Below are positions 10,353 to 19,817 of a stretch of DNA of 64,000 nt, in pieces. Both the position numbers and the translations under genes were made by a program. The DNA comes from Staphylococcus carnosus (GTDB lineage Bacteria; Bacillota; Bacilli; Staphylococcales; Staphylococcaceae): assembly GCF_900458435.1 (NCBI RefSeq), contig NZ_UHCT01000001.1, positions 1,364,001 through 1,428,000 of the forward strand, in the 5' to 3' direction. The notes below the pieces were generated by a model. The model was not told the DNA's origin. It saw only the letters and a list, made by a program, of their open reading frames with translations, and did no database searches. How positions within the stretch are numbered: position 1 is the first letter of the stretch; the number at the start of each line of letters is the position of its first letter.

Positions 10353-11123
10353 ATGGCAACCCCTGTGTTTGAATTAAAAAATATTAACTACCATTTTGGT
10401 ACTAAACAAGTTTTAGACAATATTAATATCAAAATCTATAAAGGTGATTTCTTAGCAATAGTGGGCCCAAACGGCGCTGGAAAATCTACTTTACTTAAAG
10501 TGATGCTGGGACTATTACCATTACAAACTGGTGAGATGTTTATTGATGGAATTAAATATCAAAGAAGGGCATCTGATTTGAAAATAAGTTATGTTTCTCA
10601 AAAAGCATCTGCTTTCAATGCCGGATTCCCAGCCAGTGTTAAAGAAGTCGTATTAAGCGGATTAACCAAACAAAAACATTTATTCCAGTGGTTTAATAAA
10701 AAAGATGTACAAAAAGTAAAAGATATCTTAAAACGTTTAAACATTGAAGCATTGTTCCATAAAAATATTGCTGAGTTATCTGGAGGGCAGCAACAACGTG
10801 TTTTAATTGCACGAGCTTTAATATCAAATCCGTCCGTACTGATATTAGATGAACCAACCAATGGTATCGACGCGAAGCATGTAAGTGAATTCTACGATAC
10901 ATTAGAACAGCTTAAAAAAGAAGGTGTAACAATAATTTTAGTTACACATGATATAGGGGTAGTTGTTGATACTGCTACTCAAGTTGCTTGCTTAAATAAA
11001 CATTTACATTTCCATGGATCTGCAAAAGCATTCAAATCCTTAGACCAAGTTGAAATTTCTAAAATTTATGGTTATCCAGTTAAATTCGTAGATCATCAAC
11101 ACGAAAGGGAGTGCTGTAAATAA
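10353..11123 (+). CDS. znuC: Zinc ABC transporter, ATP-binding protein
   Basis: 256 residues. Walker A is GPNGAGKST (about 37-45), the signature LSGGQQQRV (about 142-150) and Walker B VLILDEPTNGID; the final region is histidine-rich (LHFHGSA and VDHQHERE). It is the ATPase of a metal-uptake transporter energising the next gene product. The zinc assignment rests on the Zur box and on cotranscription with zur; the same genes are called mreA or zurA elsewhere. No solute-binding protein gene is adjacent, so an AdcA-type lipoprotein encoded elsewhere is presumably used. Confidence 0.92.
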   Translation: MATPVFELKNINYHFGTKQVLDNINIKIYKGDFLAIVGPNGAGKSTLLKVMLGLLPLQTGEMFIDGIKYQRRASDLKISYVSQKASAFNAGFPASVKEVVLSGLTKQKHLFQWFNKKDVQKVKDILKRLNIEALFHKNIAELSGGQQQRVLIARALISNPSVLILDEPTNGIDAKHVSEFYDTLEQLKKEGVTIILVTHDIGVVVDTATQVACLNKHLHFHGSAKAFKSLDQVEISKIYGYPVKFVDHQHERECCK

Positions 11124-11971
11124 TGATTGACGCGTTATTAAATTTTGATTTTATGAGGTACTCTCTAATAAGTGGTATTCTAATAGGATTTATCGCACCT
11201 TTTATCGGTGCATTTATCGTTGTACGTAGATTATCTTTAATTGCAGATGCATTAAGCCATGTTACATTAGGTGGTATATCGTTTGGCATGCTACTTACCA
11301 CATTATCGCCATTATTTGCATCAATTAATCCTATGTGGGGCGGAATTTTCTTTGCGGTGGTCGGTGCCCTGTTAATAGAAAAATTAAGAACATCTTATAA
11401 AAATTATCAAGAAATCGCAATACCTATCATAATGAGTGCAGGTATTGGTTTAAGTGCAATTTTCATATCTTTAGCTGATGGTTTTAACCAAGAACTTGTA
11501 GGTTTATTATTCGGTTCTATAAGTGCTGTATCTTTAAGTGATATGGTAACTGTATTAATTGTTGCTATTATTGTAATGATATTTATTTTTTCATTTTACA
11601 AAGAATTATTTATTCTTTCTTTTGATGAAGAATATAGTAATGTTATAGGTATTCCTAAATGGATACAATTTTTATTTATTATAATTGTGGCGATGGTTGT
11701 TTCAGCATCAATGCGTGTGGTTGGTATACTTTTAGTGAGTGCGCTTATGACACTTCCGGTTGCAATTGCTATGCGCATAACAAAAGGATTTAAACAACTT
11801 ATTGTTTTTAGTATTATATTAGGAGAAGCTTCAGTTATTGGCGGTCTTATTATAGCCTTTTACTTAAACTTATCTCCTGGTGGGGTCATAGTAGTTCTAT
11901 TAGTATTGATTTTAGTAGCCACAATGCTTTTACAAACATTACGTGTAAAGTTTAAAAAAGGAGTTAATTAG
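11123..11971 (+). CDS. znuB: Zinc ABC transporter, permease
   Basis: 282 residues, integral membrane protein of the ABC-3 (ZnuB/MntB) family with about eight hydrophobic segments. The family landmark [17 protein letters not shown] follows the first transmembrane helix near residues 34-50. The start codon shares one base with the preceding stop (TAATG), showing tight coupling with the ATPase gene. Called mreB or zurM in some genomes. Confidence 0.92.
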   Translation: MIDALLNFDFMRYSLISGILIGFIAPFIGAFIVVRRLSLIADALSHVTLGGISFGMLLTTLSPLFASINPMWGGIFFAVVGALLIEKLRTSYKNYQEIAIPIIMSAGIGLSAIFISLADGFNQELVGLLFGSISAVSLSDMVTVLIVAIIVMIFIFSFYKELFILSFDEEYSNVIGIPKWIQFLFIIIVAMVVSASMRVVGILLVSALMTLPVAIAMRITKGFKQLIVFSIILGEASVIGGLIIAFYLNLSPGGVIVVLLVLILVATMLLQTLRVKFKKGVN

Positions 11972-11972
11972 T

Positions 11973-12380
11973 ATGAATACAACTGATGCTATTAAAATTT
12001 TAAAAGATGAAGGTCACAAATATACCGATAAAAGAAAAATGATTCTCGACATTTTTGTAAACGAAGATAAATATATCAGTGCAAAATTAATACAACAACG
12101 AATGGATTCTAAATTTCCGGGTATTTCATTTGATACTATTTATAGAAACCTTTATTTATTTAAAGATTTGGGTATCATTGAAAATACAGAACTTGATGGT
12201 GAAATGAAATTCAGAATTGCATGTGCACATCATCATCATCATCATTTTATTTGTGAAGTATGCGGTGAAACTAAGATAATAGATTATTGTCCTATGGAGC
12301 AAATTCAATCACAATTACCTGGTGTCTTAATTCATACTCATAAATTAGAAGTTTACGGAATATGTGAAAACTGCCAATAA
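11973..12380 (+). CDS. zur: Zinc uptake regulator Zur (Fur family)
   Basis: 135 residues. An N-terminal winged helix is followed by a dimerisation domain with a natural run of six histidines (residues 86-91), then C94xxC97 and C131xxC134, which form the structural zinc site. The histidine run and cysteine pairs, the Zur box upstream and the transporter genes in front support Zur over Fur or PerR. It lies 1 base after the permease stop and is autoregulated if the operator works. A terminator follows at 12400. Confidence 0.92.
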   Translation: MNTTDAIKILKDEGHKYTDKRKMILDIFVNEDKYISAKLIQQRMDSKFPGISFDTIYRNLYLFKDLGIIENTELDGEMKFRIACAHHHHHHFICEVCGETKIIDYCPMEQIQSQLPGVLIHTHKLEVYGICENCQ

Positions 12381-12399
12381 ACAACAATTACTTTTAAAC

Positions 12400-12435
12400 A
12401 GATTCTAGCTATTTTTCTTTTAGGATCTATTTTTT
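12400..12435 (+). terminator. Terminator after zur
   Basis: AGATTCTA pairs with TAGGATCT (one G-U pair) across a 13-base loop, followed by ATTTTTT. Confidence 0.65.
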
Positions 12436-12518
12436 AATGTTTAAAAATCACAATAAGGTGATAAATAATTAAAGGAAGCAAAAGAAGTCATTAAGACAAT
12501 AATATTAAGCAGATATAT

Positions 12519-12547
12519 TGTAACGCTTTAAATGACTTGATATAGTA
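12519..12547 (+). promoter_or_regulatory. sodA promoter
   Basis: TTGTAA (12519-12524), a 17-base spacer and TATAGT (12542-12547) lie about 35 bases before the sodA start. No obvious metal-regulator operator overlaps it. Confidence 0.6.
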
Positions 12548-12579
12548 AAGATGAAAACAATTTAGGAGGATGATTATTT

Positions 12580-13185
12580 ATGGCTTTTGAATTACCAAAT
12601 TTACCATACGAGTTTGATGCATTGGAACCATATATCGATAAAGAAACAATGGAAATCCATCATGACAAACATCATAATACTTATGTAACAAAATTAAATG
12701 CAGCAATCGAAGGTACTGATTTAGAAAATAAATCTATCGAAGAGATCGTTGCTAATTTAGACAGCGTACCATCTGACATCCAAACTGCAGTTCGTAATAA
12801 CGGTGGTGGACATTTAAACCATTCATTATTCTGGCAACTTCTAACACCTAATTCTGAAGAAAAAGGTACAGTAATTGATAAAATCAAAGAAGAATGGGGT
12901 TCTTTAGACAAATTTAAAGATGAATTTGCTAAAAAAGCTGCTGGACAATTTGGTTCAGGTTGGGCATGGCTAGTTGTAGATAAAGACGGTAAACTAGAAA
13001 TCGTTTCTACTCCTAACCAAGACAATCCAATCACAGAAGGCAAAACTCCTATTTTAGGACTTGATGTTTGGGAACACGCTTACTATCTTAAATATCAAAA
13101 TAAACGTCCAGATTATATCGATGCATTCTGGAACGTTGTTAACTGGAATAAAGTTGATGAACTTTATGAAGCAGCAACAAAATAA
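12580..13185 (+). CDS. sodA: Superoxide dismutase, Mn/Fe type
   Basis: 201 residues; converts superoxide to hydrogen peroxide and oxygen. Metal ligands: a histidine in EIHHDKHH (about residue 27), one in HLNHSLFW (about 81), and the aspartate and histidine of DVWEHAYYL near the C-terminus. [10 protein letters not shown] and GSGWAWL belong to the family core. An AGGAGG site lies 11 bases upstream of the ATG. It is monocistronic, with its own promoter and terminator. Mn versus Fe use cannot be told from sequence. Confidence 0.97.
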   Translation: MAFELPNLPYEFDALEPYIDKETMEIHHDKHHNTYVTKLNAAIEGTDLENKSIEEIVANLDSVPSDIQTAVRNNGGGHLNHSLFWQLLTPNSEEKGTVIDKIKEEWGSLDKFKDEFAKKAAGQFGSGWAWLVVDKDGKLEIVSTPNQDNPITEGKTPILGLDVWEHAYYLKYQNKRPDYIDAFWNVVNWNKVDELYEAATK

Positions 13186-13214
13186 TTCATGATTAAATGA
13201 ATTGTTTTATACTG

Positions 13215-13249
13215 AAAACAGCAATCGGATTACCGATTGCTGTTTTTTC
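13215..13249 (+). terminator. Terminator after sodA
   Basis: Perfect 14-bp stem AAAACAGCAATCGG/CCGATTGCTGTTTT with a 4-base loop and T-run. Confidence 0.92.
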
Positions 13250-13385
13250 TATTACATATTTCATATAATCTTTAACTTGAGTTATATTTTTAAATTTATA
13301 CGAAGAAATCTATGTAAATCATAGAAAAAAGTTCAGTTTTCATATATCATTTGTTTAGAGAACTGTTGAATTGAGGTAGGTTGGA

Positions 13386-15431
13386 TTGTTAAAAAGATTA
13401 AAAGAAAAAACAAATGATGAAAAAACTAGAAATTTGATGGACAAAAGAATCAATTTCTTCTTTGGTTTAGTCGTCATAGTCTTTGTAATTATTGTCTTAA
13501 GATTAGGTTACTTACAAATTGCACAAGGTTCTCATTACAAGCAACTAATCAAAAACGATGAAAACATTACTGTCAATGAGTCTGTACCAAGAGGAAGAAT
13601 ACTTGATCGAAACGGTAAAATTCTAGTAGATAATGCTTCTAAAAAGTCTATTACATACACAAGGGGACGAAAAACATCACAAACAGAGATTCTCGATACT
13701 GCAAAACGCTTATCTAAACTTATTAAAATGGATACTGATCATATAACTACTAGAGATAAACAAGATTTTTGGACTCAATTACATCCTGATAAAGCTGCAG
13801 ATATGATGAAAAAAGAAGAAAAAATGTTAAACAACGGGGAAATATCACAAGATCAATACGATGAAGAACTACATCAAAAAATTAAGAAAAAACAATTAAA
13901 TCAGTTAACAAAAAAAGATTTACAAGTGTTAGCAATTTATAGAGAAATGATGGCAGGTTCTACCTTGAATCCTCAAACAATTAAAAATTCAGGTGTAACC
14001 GATAAAGAATATGCTGCAGTTTCTCAACAATTATCCAAATTACCTGGTATTAATACTTCAATGGATTGGGATAGAAAATATCCATATGGAGACTTATTAA
14101 GAGGTCTATATGGTGATGTTTCTACAACACAAGAAGGTATACCTAAAGAGTTGACCGACTATTATTTATCAAAAGGATATTCTCGAAATGATCGAGTTGG
14201 AAAATCATATTTAGAGTATCAATACGAAAGTATTTTAAGAGGAAAGAAAAAGGAAATGAAATATACCACTGATAAATCAGGGGCGATTACAAACACAGAA
14301 GTTATCAATCCGGGTTCACGTGGTGATGATTTAGTACTATCAATCGATATTGATTTACAGAAAAAAGTTGAAGATTTATTAGAAAAACAAATCAATAAGT
14401 TACGCGGTGAAGGCGCTAAAAATATGGATACTGCGATGATTGTAGTACAAGATCCTAAAAATGGTGATATTTTAGCAATGGCTGGTAAGAAAATAAAACC
14501 AAATGGAGAAATGACTGATTATGATATTGGTAACTTTACCTCTCAATATACAGTTGGCTCTTCAGTTAAGGGTGGTACTTTACTTGCTGGTTACCAAAAT
14601 GGTGCAATACATGTTGGTGAAGAAATGGTTGATGAACCATTGCATTTCCAAGGCGGATTAACTAAACGCTCATACTTCAATCAAAACGGTAAAGTTACAA
14701 TTAATGACAAAGAAGCATTGATGCACTCATCCAATGTCTACATGTTTAAAACAGCATTAAAATTAGCTAAGGACCCATATCACTATAATATGGCTCTTCC
14801 AAATAATATTTCTGACGCTGGACAAAAGCTAAGAAAAGGGTTAAATCAAGTAGGATTGGGTGTTAAAACAGGCATTGATTTGCCAAATGAAGTTGCTGGA
14901 CAGATAGAGAAATTGGATACAAATAGCGGTAATTATCTCGATTTAGCAATAGGACAATATGATACTTATTCACCACTGCAACTTTCACAATATGTATCTA
15001 CTATTGCAAATAATGGTTATCGTATACAACCTCATGTTGGCTTAGAAATTAGGAAAGCAACAAACAAAGATAATTTAGGACCTGTCAAACATAAAATAAA
15101 CGGCAATGTTTTAAATAGAGTAAATAATACACCTGATCAAGTCAAAGAGGTTCAAAAAGGTTTTGATATGGCATTCAATAAAGTACCAGGTACAGGCTAC
15201 CAAAGTTTCCATAACACTGTAGTTCCTTCAGCAGGAAAAACAGGTACCGCTGAGGTATTCCAAGATGGAGAACCTAGAGTTAACTCCACATACATCGGAT
15301 ATGCGCCTCAGAAGAATCCAAAGCTTGCTTTTTCAATTGTATATACAAACCAACCTGTTCCAGAACCTTGGTTACAAGGTGGAGATTTAGGTAGAGATGT
15401 TATCAATTATTACTTTAAGGATAAAAAATAA
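13386..15431 (+). CDS. pbp3: Penicillin-binding protein 3 (class B transpeptidase)
   Basis: 681 residues, membrane-anchored D,D-transpeptidase that cross-links septal and side-wall peptidoglycan. One transmembrane helix (about 24-44) follows a basic N-terminus, and a dimerisation domain contains PRGRILDRNG. The transpeptidase domain has S392xxK395, S448-S449-N450 and K618-T-G. It is close to staphylococcal PBP3 (pbpC). It starts with TTG 13386 behind GAGGTAGG. In the Staphylococcus genomes I know, rpmG (ribosomal L33) usually follows; here only a long hairpin does. Confidence 0.96.
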   Translation: MLKRLKEKTNDEKTRNLMDKRINFFFGLVVIVFVIIVLRLGYLQIAQGSHYKQLIKNDENITVNESVPRGRILDRNGKILVDNASKKSITYTRGRKTSQTEILDTAKRLSKLIKMDTDHITTRDKQDFWTQLHPDKAADMMKKEEKMLNNGEISQDQYDEELHQKIKKKQLNQLTKKDLQVLAIYREMMAGSTLNPQTIKNSGVTDKEYAAVSQQLSKLPGINTSMDWDRKYPYGDLLRGLYGDVSTTQEGIPKELTDYYLSKGYSRNDRVGKSYLEYQYESILRGKKKEMKYTTDKSGAITNTEVINPGSRGDDLVLSIDIDLQKKVEDLLEKQINKLRGEGAKNMDTAMIVVQDPKNGDILAMAGKKIKPNGEMTDYDIGNFTSQYTVGSSVKGGTLLAGYQNGAIHVGEEMVDEPLHFQGGLTKRSYFNQNGKVTINDKEALMHSSNVYMFKTALKLAKDPYHYNMALPNNISDAGQKLRKGLNQVGLGVKTGIDLPNEVAGQIEKLDTNSGNYLDLAIGQYDTYSPLQLSQYVSTIANNGYRIQPHVGLEIRKATNKDNLGPVKHKINGNVLNRVNNTPDQVKEVQKGFDMAFNKVPGTGYQSFHNTVVPSAGKTGTAEVFQDGEPRVNSTYIGYAPQKNPKLAFSIVYTNQPVPEPWLQGGDLGRDVINYYFKDKK

Positions 15432-15433
15432 TT

Positions 15434-15531
15434 AAACTGATACTCATAAAAAGATAATTTTCCTGTAAAGCAAACAGTGAAAAGTAATTGGTTTACAGGG
15501 AAGTTATCAAAATGTTGAGTATCAGTTTTTT
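15434..15531 (+). terminator. Long two-part hairpin after pbp3
   Basis: A perfect outer stem of 13 bp (15434-15446 with 15516-15528) encloses a second stem of 17 bp (15453-15469 with 15492-15508, two G-U pairs). It ends in a T-run. It should terminate pbp3 transcription. At about 95 bases it fills most of the gap before the next gene. Confidence 0.75.
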
Positions 15532-15608
15532 GCTTTTCACTTTAATGACACTCAGTCTGAGAAACGTTATAATATACATATCAATTAAAATTGAAAAGCA
15601 GGTGGATT

Positions 15609-16151
15609 ATGAGAAAGTCTGATTTAAGAAAAGAAACTTTGCAATATATGAAAAACATGGATCCTAGTATTAAGAATCATGCTGATCAATGGCTTGCAGA
15701 ACAACTTTATGCAACAAAAGAATTTAAAGAAGCACAAAAAATAGGCATAGTTTTAGCTATGAACCATGAAGTTAATACATATCCAATTATTGAAGAAACA
15801 ATACGTCTTAATAAGCAAATTTTTGTTCCTTCGACAGAGTATACAACTAAGAAAATGACTTTCCAAAACCTAACAGACATGCATAGTTTATCTGTTGATG
15901 AAAAAGGCATCAAATTTGTTGATTCTGATACTGAAAAAACAAATGATTTAGATTTAATAATTGTACCTGGCGTAGTTTTCAACGAACAAGGTTATCGTAT
16001 TGGGTATGGCGGTGGTTATTTTGATAAATTTTTAAATAAACATAAAACAAAGACACTAAGTCTTATTTATGACCTTCAAATAAATAACGATTTTGTACCT
16101 GAAAATCATGATGAGAAGGTTGAACGTTTGATAATAGCAAAAACAAAGTAA
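15609..16151 (+). CDS. fthC: 5-formyltetrahydrofolate cyclo-ligase
   Basis: 180 residues; converts 5-formyl-THF to 5,10-methenyl-THF using ATP. The N-terminal basic motif and the C-terminal family signature VPGVVFNEQGYRIGYGGGYF are clear. ATG 15609 follows AGGTGG at 15600-15605 with 3 bases between; a longer frame from TTG 15591 would contain that ribosome site, so it is rejected. It is followed by the rhomboid gene 16 bases on, in the conserved yqgN-gluP-yqgQ-glcK order. Confidence 0.93.
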   Translation: MRKSDLRKETLQYMKNMDPSIKNHADQWLAEQLYATKEFKEAQKIGIVLAMNHEVNTYPIIEETIRLNKQIFVPSTEYTTKKMTFQNLTDMHSLSVDEKGIKFVDSDTEKTNDLDLIIVPGVVFNEQGYRIGYGGGYFDKFLNKHKTKTLSLIYDLQINNDFVPENHDEKVERLIIAKTK

Positions 16152-16167
16152 GTTATTTGGAGGCAAC

Positions 16168-17628
16168 ATGACTATAGAAAAACAATTTTGGAAACTTATT
16201 TTTTATTGGGTAAAGTATTTAAACTATCAAATTGTATATAGAGCTAAAGAAGATACTGAAATTTGGTTAAGTAATAAACAAAAACAAAAATTAGTTATTT
16301 TCAAAACGGAAGTAGGCAGTTCTCAAGAAATACGTTTTGATAAAAGTCGCATTTTAGAACATCAAGATGAAATAAATAACTATACTGGTTTCAAAACAAG
16401 AGAAGTCGAATTTAATTATCTAACAGAAAAAATATTTACTTATGAAAGTCTCAACGAAATACATCCAATAAGAATGAAATTTAATGTAATTCGTAATATG
16501 AAAGAGTTAACTAATATATTTCCCAATCGACTATTTAAATATATATATTCAAAAAATGATGATAAAACTTCTCTTTATTATAAAAGAAGAGTACTAAGTT
16601 CTAATCCTCTTGAAAAATATATGTTGAAATTTGCGCCAGTAACATATGGTTTAATAACTATAAATATTATAGTTTGGCTCTTTATGTTTTTAGTTTTAAA
16701 TGCCTTCTCAGATACGCGCTTAATTGATTTAGGTGGATTAGTGCATTTTAATGTAGTACATGGAGAGTGGTATCGTCTTGTTACTTCAATGTTTTTACAT
16801 TTCAACTTTGAACATATATTGATGAATATGCTTTCACTATTTATTTTCGGTAAATTAGTTGAAGCAATAGTTGGTCATTGGAAAATGCTGGGAATATACT
16901 TGATTTCAGGAATATTTGGTAATTTGGTTTCATTAGCTATAGATAATTCATCCATATCCGTTGGTGCTAGCGGAGCTATATTTGGACTAATCGGTTCACT
17001 TTTCGCTATGATGTACATAAGTAAGCAATATGACCGTAAGTCGTTATTTCAACTTATTGGTGTACTACTTATATTGACATTTGTTTCTTTATTTATCACA
17101 AACGTTAATATTTATGCTCATATCGGCGGATTTATCGGTGGCATTTTAATAACACTTACCGGCTACTATTTCAATATAGAACGAAGAAAATTTTGGATAA
17201 CTTTAGGAATATTTATCTTGATAACTATTATCCTTATTATAAGAATTTTAACTATCAAAGAAGACAATATTTATGATAAGTTAATAAAAGATGAAATGAA
17301 CCAAGGCAATTATAACAAAGCGGCAAAACTTGTAGAACATACAATGAACAAAGGTTACGAAGATGATGAAACTTATTATTTGAGCGGGCTGATTAAAGCA
17401 ACTAACGATTCAAAAGCTGAAGGAATTTCTACTTGGGAACGAGGGCTCAAATATTTCCCGAATTCAAGTGTTCTAAATTATGAACTCGCAATTGCAAATC
17501 GGTCGTTAGGCGATAAAAAATCTGCTTTAAAACATGTTAATGTTGCTTATAAAAATAATCCACAAAATAAAAGATATAAATATCTAAAAGAAGAGTTGAC
17601 TAAAGAGAATGAATCGAAAGATAAATAA
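16168..17628 (+). CDS. gluP: Rhomboid intramembrane serine protease with TPR tail (GluP-like)
   Basis: 486 residues. A soluble N-terminal region (about 1-150) is followed by six or seven transmembrane segments carrying the rhomboid elements HFNFEHILMNM, the catalytic serine in GASGAIFGL, and the catalytic histidine in AHIGGFIGG. After the membrane domain, residues about 370-480 form TPR-like helices. It cleaves membrane proteins within the bilayer; the substrate here is unknown. The stop overlaps yqgQ by 20 bases. Confidence 0.92.
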   Translation: MTIEKQFWKLIFYWVKYLNYQIVYRAKEDTEIWLSNKQKQKLVIFKTEVGSSQEIRFDKSRILEHQDEINNYTGFKTREVEFNYLTEKIFTYESLNEIHPIRMKFNVIRNMKELTNIFPNRLFKYIYSKNDDKTSLYYKRRVLSSNPLEKYMLKFAPVTYGLITINIIVWLFMFLVLNAFSDTRLIDLGGLVHFNVVHGEWYRLVTSMFLHFNFEHILMNMLSLFIFGKLVEAIVGHWKMLGIYLISGIFGNLVSLAIDNSSISVGASGAIFGLIGSLFAMMYISKQYDRKSLFQLIGVLLILTFVSLFITNVNIYAHIGGFIGGILITLTGYYFNIERRKFWITLGIFILITIILIIRILTIKEDNIYDKLIKDEMNQGNYNKAAKLVEHTMNKGYEDDETYYLSGLIKATNDSKAEGISTWERGLKYFPNSSVLNYELAIANRSLGDKKSALKHVNVAYKNNPQNKRYKYLKEELTKENESKDK

Positions 17629-17809
17629 TTTTTATGATGTGCAACAACTATTAAAGCAATTTGGATTTATTATCTATTTTAAAGATAAACAAGATATGCT
17701 CGAAATGATGGAACAAGAAATAAGGGAACTCCATGAATATCAACTTATATCCAAGGACACGTTCATTAAATGTATATTAATTATCAATCAAAGAAGGATG
17801 AGTAAGTAA
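17609..17809 (+). CDS. YqgQ family small protein (DUF910)
   Basis: 66 residues, helical, without membrane segments or a signal peptide. It belongs to the DUF910 (YqgQ) family of unknown function, normally placed between the rhomboid and glucokinase genes, as here. It overlaps the rhomboid gene by 20 bases and shares its last base with glcK, so translation is coupled. The conserved pattern is [12 protein letters not shown] and the following I/L-rich helices. Confidence 0.85.
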   Translation: MNRKINNFYDVQQLLKQFGFIIYFKDKQDMLEMMEQEIRELHEYQLISKDTFIKCILIINQRRMSK

Positions 17810-18795
17810 TGAAAAATTTAATATTGGCAGCTGATGTTGGCGGGACAACATGTAAATTAGGAATATTTGATAATCATCTAGATAGACTAGCAAAGTGGTC
17901 AATACAAACAGATGTCAGTGATCCGACAGGCGTTGTATTACTCAAAACAATTTATAGTGCTTTTGTTCAAAAATTAAATGAACTTAACCTTAAAATGGAA
18001 GATGTGATTGGGCTAGGCGTAGGTGTACCAGGCCCTGTTGATTTTGAGACTGGTATAGTTCACGGAGCAGTAAATTTAAATTGGCCGGGAGACGTTAATA
18101 TTAGAGAGATTTTATCACAATTTGTTAATTTTCCGATTTACGTTGATAATGATGCTAACGCAGCAGCATTAGGTGAAAAACATAAAGGCGCTGGCCACAA
18201 TGCTGATGATGTTGTTGCTATTACACTTGGTACAGGTGTAGGTGGTGGTATAATTTCAAATGGGAAATTAGTGCATGGACATAACGGTTCTGGTGCAGAA
18301 ATTGGACATTTCCGTGTAGATTTTGATCAAAGATTTGCTTGTAATTGTGGAAAATACGGTTGTTTAGAAACTGTTGCATCTGCAACAGGTGTTGTTAATT
18401 TAGTGAAATTTTATCATCCTAAACTAACTATTAAATCTTCAATTTTAGAACTTATTAAAGAAGATCGTGTTACAGCTAAAGATGTGTTTGATGCTTCGAA
18501 AAAGGGAGACTTATTCTGTTTATTTATAACTGAAAGAGTTGCTAACTATATTGCGTATGCTTGTAGCATCATCAGTGTTATGAGTAACCCAAAATATATT
18601 ATTTTAGGTGGCGGTATGTCTGAAGCAGGAGACATCTTAATTGAAAATATTAAAACAGAATACCGTAACCTTACATTCACCCCAGCTCAAAATGGAACAG
18701 AAATTGTTAAAGCCCAACTTGGTAATGATGCTGGAATTGCAGGGGCAGCTGGTTTAATTAAAACATATGTAATTGACGAGGAGCGTGTTGAATAA
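17809..18795 (+). CDS. glcK: Glucokinase, ROK family
   Basis: 328 residues; phosphorylates intracellular glucose with ATP. Phosphate-binding [10 protein letters not shown] lies at residues 8-17. The ROK zinc motif is present as [10 protein letters not shown] (about 179-188), with the sugar-binding histidine and glutamates in GAEIGH just before. It sits inside a run of genes with one-base overlaps, so it is part of the fthC-to-yqgX transcript. Confidence 0.95.
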   Translation: MKNLILAADVGGTTCKLGIFDNHLDRLAKWSIQTDVSDPTGVVLLKTIYSAFVQKLNELNLKMEDVIGLGVGVPGPVDFETGIVHGAVNLNWPGDVNIREILSQFVNFPIYVDNDANAAALGEKHKGAGHNADDVVAITLGTGVGGGIISNGKLVHGHNGSGAEIGHFRVDFDQRFACNCGKYGCLETVASATGVVNLVKFYHPKLTIKSSILELIKEDRVTAKDVFDASKKGDLFCLFITERVANYIAYACSIISVMSNPKYIILGGGMSEAGDILIENIKTEYRNLTFTPAQNGTEIVKAQLGNDAGIAGAAGLIKTYVIDEERVE

Positions 18796-19124
18796 TGGCA
18801 ATAGTAGATGTTGTAGTCATACCAGTAGGTACAGAAGGACCAAGCGTGAGTAAATATATTGCAGAAATTCAAACAAAATTGAAAGAGTTCAAAGAAAAAG
18901 GTTTAATTGATTATCAATTAACGCCAATGAATACATTAATTGAAGGCGACTTAAAAGATTTGTTTACCGTTGTACAAGCCATTCATGAATTACCTTTTAA
19001 TAAAGGTGTAGACCGGGTATGTACTAATATAAGAATTGATGACCGTCGTGATAAATCACGTAAAATGAATGACAAATTAACATCAGTTCAAAATCAATTA
19101 AATAAAATGAGTGGTGAAAAATAA
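18795..19124 (+). CDS. MTH1187/YqgV family thiamine-binding-like protein
   Basis: 109 residues with a ferredoxin-like alpha/beta fold. The start IVDVVVIPVGTEGPSVSKYI and the core VCTNIRIDDRRDK are typical of COG0011. Members bind thiamine or hydroxymethylpyrimidine-like ligands, but their role is not settled. It shares one base with glcK in front and one with the metallo-hydrolase gene behind. Confidence 0.85.
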   Translation: MAIVDVVVIPVGTEGPSVSKYIAEIQTKLKEFKEKGLIDYQLTPMNTLIEGDLKDLFTVVQAIHELPFNKGVDRVCTNIRIDDRRDKSRKMNDKLTSVQNQLNKMSGEK

Positions 19125-19747
19125 TGCGTATTTCTTCATTGACACTAGGTATTGCAGATACAAATACCTATTTTATTGAAGATGAAAATAATGTTTTACT
19201 GGTTGACCCTTCAAGTGATGGAAATAAAATTATTCAAAAATTAAATGAAATTAACAAACCATTAAAAGCTATTATTTTAACACATGCACATTTTGATCAT
19301 ATTGGTGCTTTAGATGAAGTTTTAGAAAAATTTGATGTACCTGTTTACCTTCACTCAGAGGAATTTGATTTTTTCCAAGACCCTAGTAAAAATGGTTCAG
19401 CAAAATTTAAACAATATGGATTTAAACCTGTGATAAGTAAAGCTCAACCTCTATCATTAGATGAAGGACCGAATAAAATTGGCGGATTTGAAATTGACGT
19501 ACTGCATACTCCTGGTCATTCACCAGGAAGTTTGACCTATGTATTTAATGATTTTGCTGTAGTAGGGGATACCTTATTTAACAATGGTATAGGACGTACA
19601 GATTTATACCGTGGTGACTATGAAACTTTAGTAGATTCAATTCAAGACAAAATATTTGAGATTGATGGCGATTTGCCATTATATCCTGGACATGGGCCAT
19701 CTACTACTGTAAATAACGAACAAATGAATCCATATCTTCACGGATAA
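19124..19747 (+). CDS. MBL-fold metallo-hydrolase (YqgX, glyoxalase II-like)
   Basis: 207 residues. Metal-binding motif THAHFDHIGA (about 56-65), then HTPGHSPGS, GDTLF and a final YPGHGPST: the full set of ligands for a dinuclear metal site. It resembles small glyoxalase II or persulfide-dioxygenase-like proteins; the substrate is uncertain. It is last in the operon before comG; no clear terminator separates them. Confidence 0.88.
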   Translation: MRISSLTLGIADTNTYFIEDENNVLLVDPSSDGNKIIQKLNEINKPLKAIILTHAHFDHIGALDEVLEKFDVPVYLHSEEFDFFQDPSKNGSAKFKQYGFKPVISKAQPLSLDEGPNKIGGFEIDVLHTPGHSPGSLTYVFNDFAVVGDTLFNNGIGRTDLYRGDYETLVDSIQDKIFEIDGDLPLYPGHGPSTTVNNEQMNPYLHG

Positions 19748-19780
19748 AATTACAAATTAAAAAAGTAAAAGAAATTTGAA

Positions 19781-19810
19781 CACCTTCTACGTTTATTAAT
19801 GTAGGAGGTG
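19781..19810 (+). promoter_or_regulatory. Hairpin covering the comGA ribosome-binding site
   Basis: CACCTTCTAC (19781-19790) pairs with GTAGGAGGTG (19801-19810) over all 10 positions (one G-U pair), leaving a 10-base loop. The second arm contains the whole Shine-Dalgarno sequence AGGAGGTG, 7 bases before ATG 19818. In RNA this would hide the ribosome site of the first competence gene. Confidence 0.6.
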
Positions 19811-19817
19811 ATTTTTT

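Noticed and set aside
12226..12246. Six-histidine run in zur, possibly an engineered tag
   Set aside because: It lies in the middle of the protein at the metal-binding region, and histidine runs occur here in natural Zur proteins.
12681..13043. 120-codon open frame on the minus strand inside sodA
   Set aside because: It lies fully antisense to a well-conserved gene, has no ribosome site and no recognisable protein features; a by-product of codon use in sodA.
19748..19780. SigH or ComK promoter elements before comGA
   Set aside because: AT-rich stretches give partial matches only; neither a convincing SigH -35/-10 pair nor AAAA-N5-TTTT boxes could be supported.
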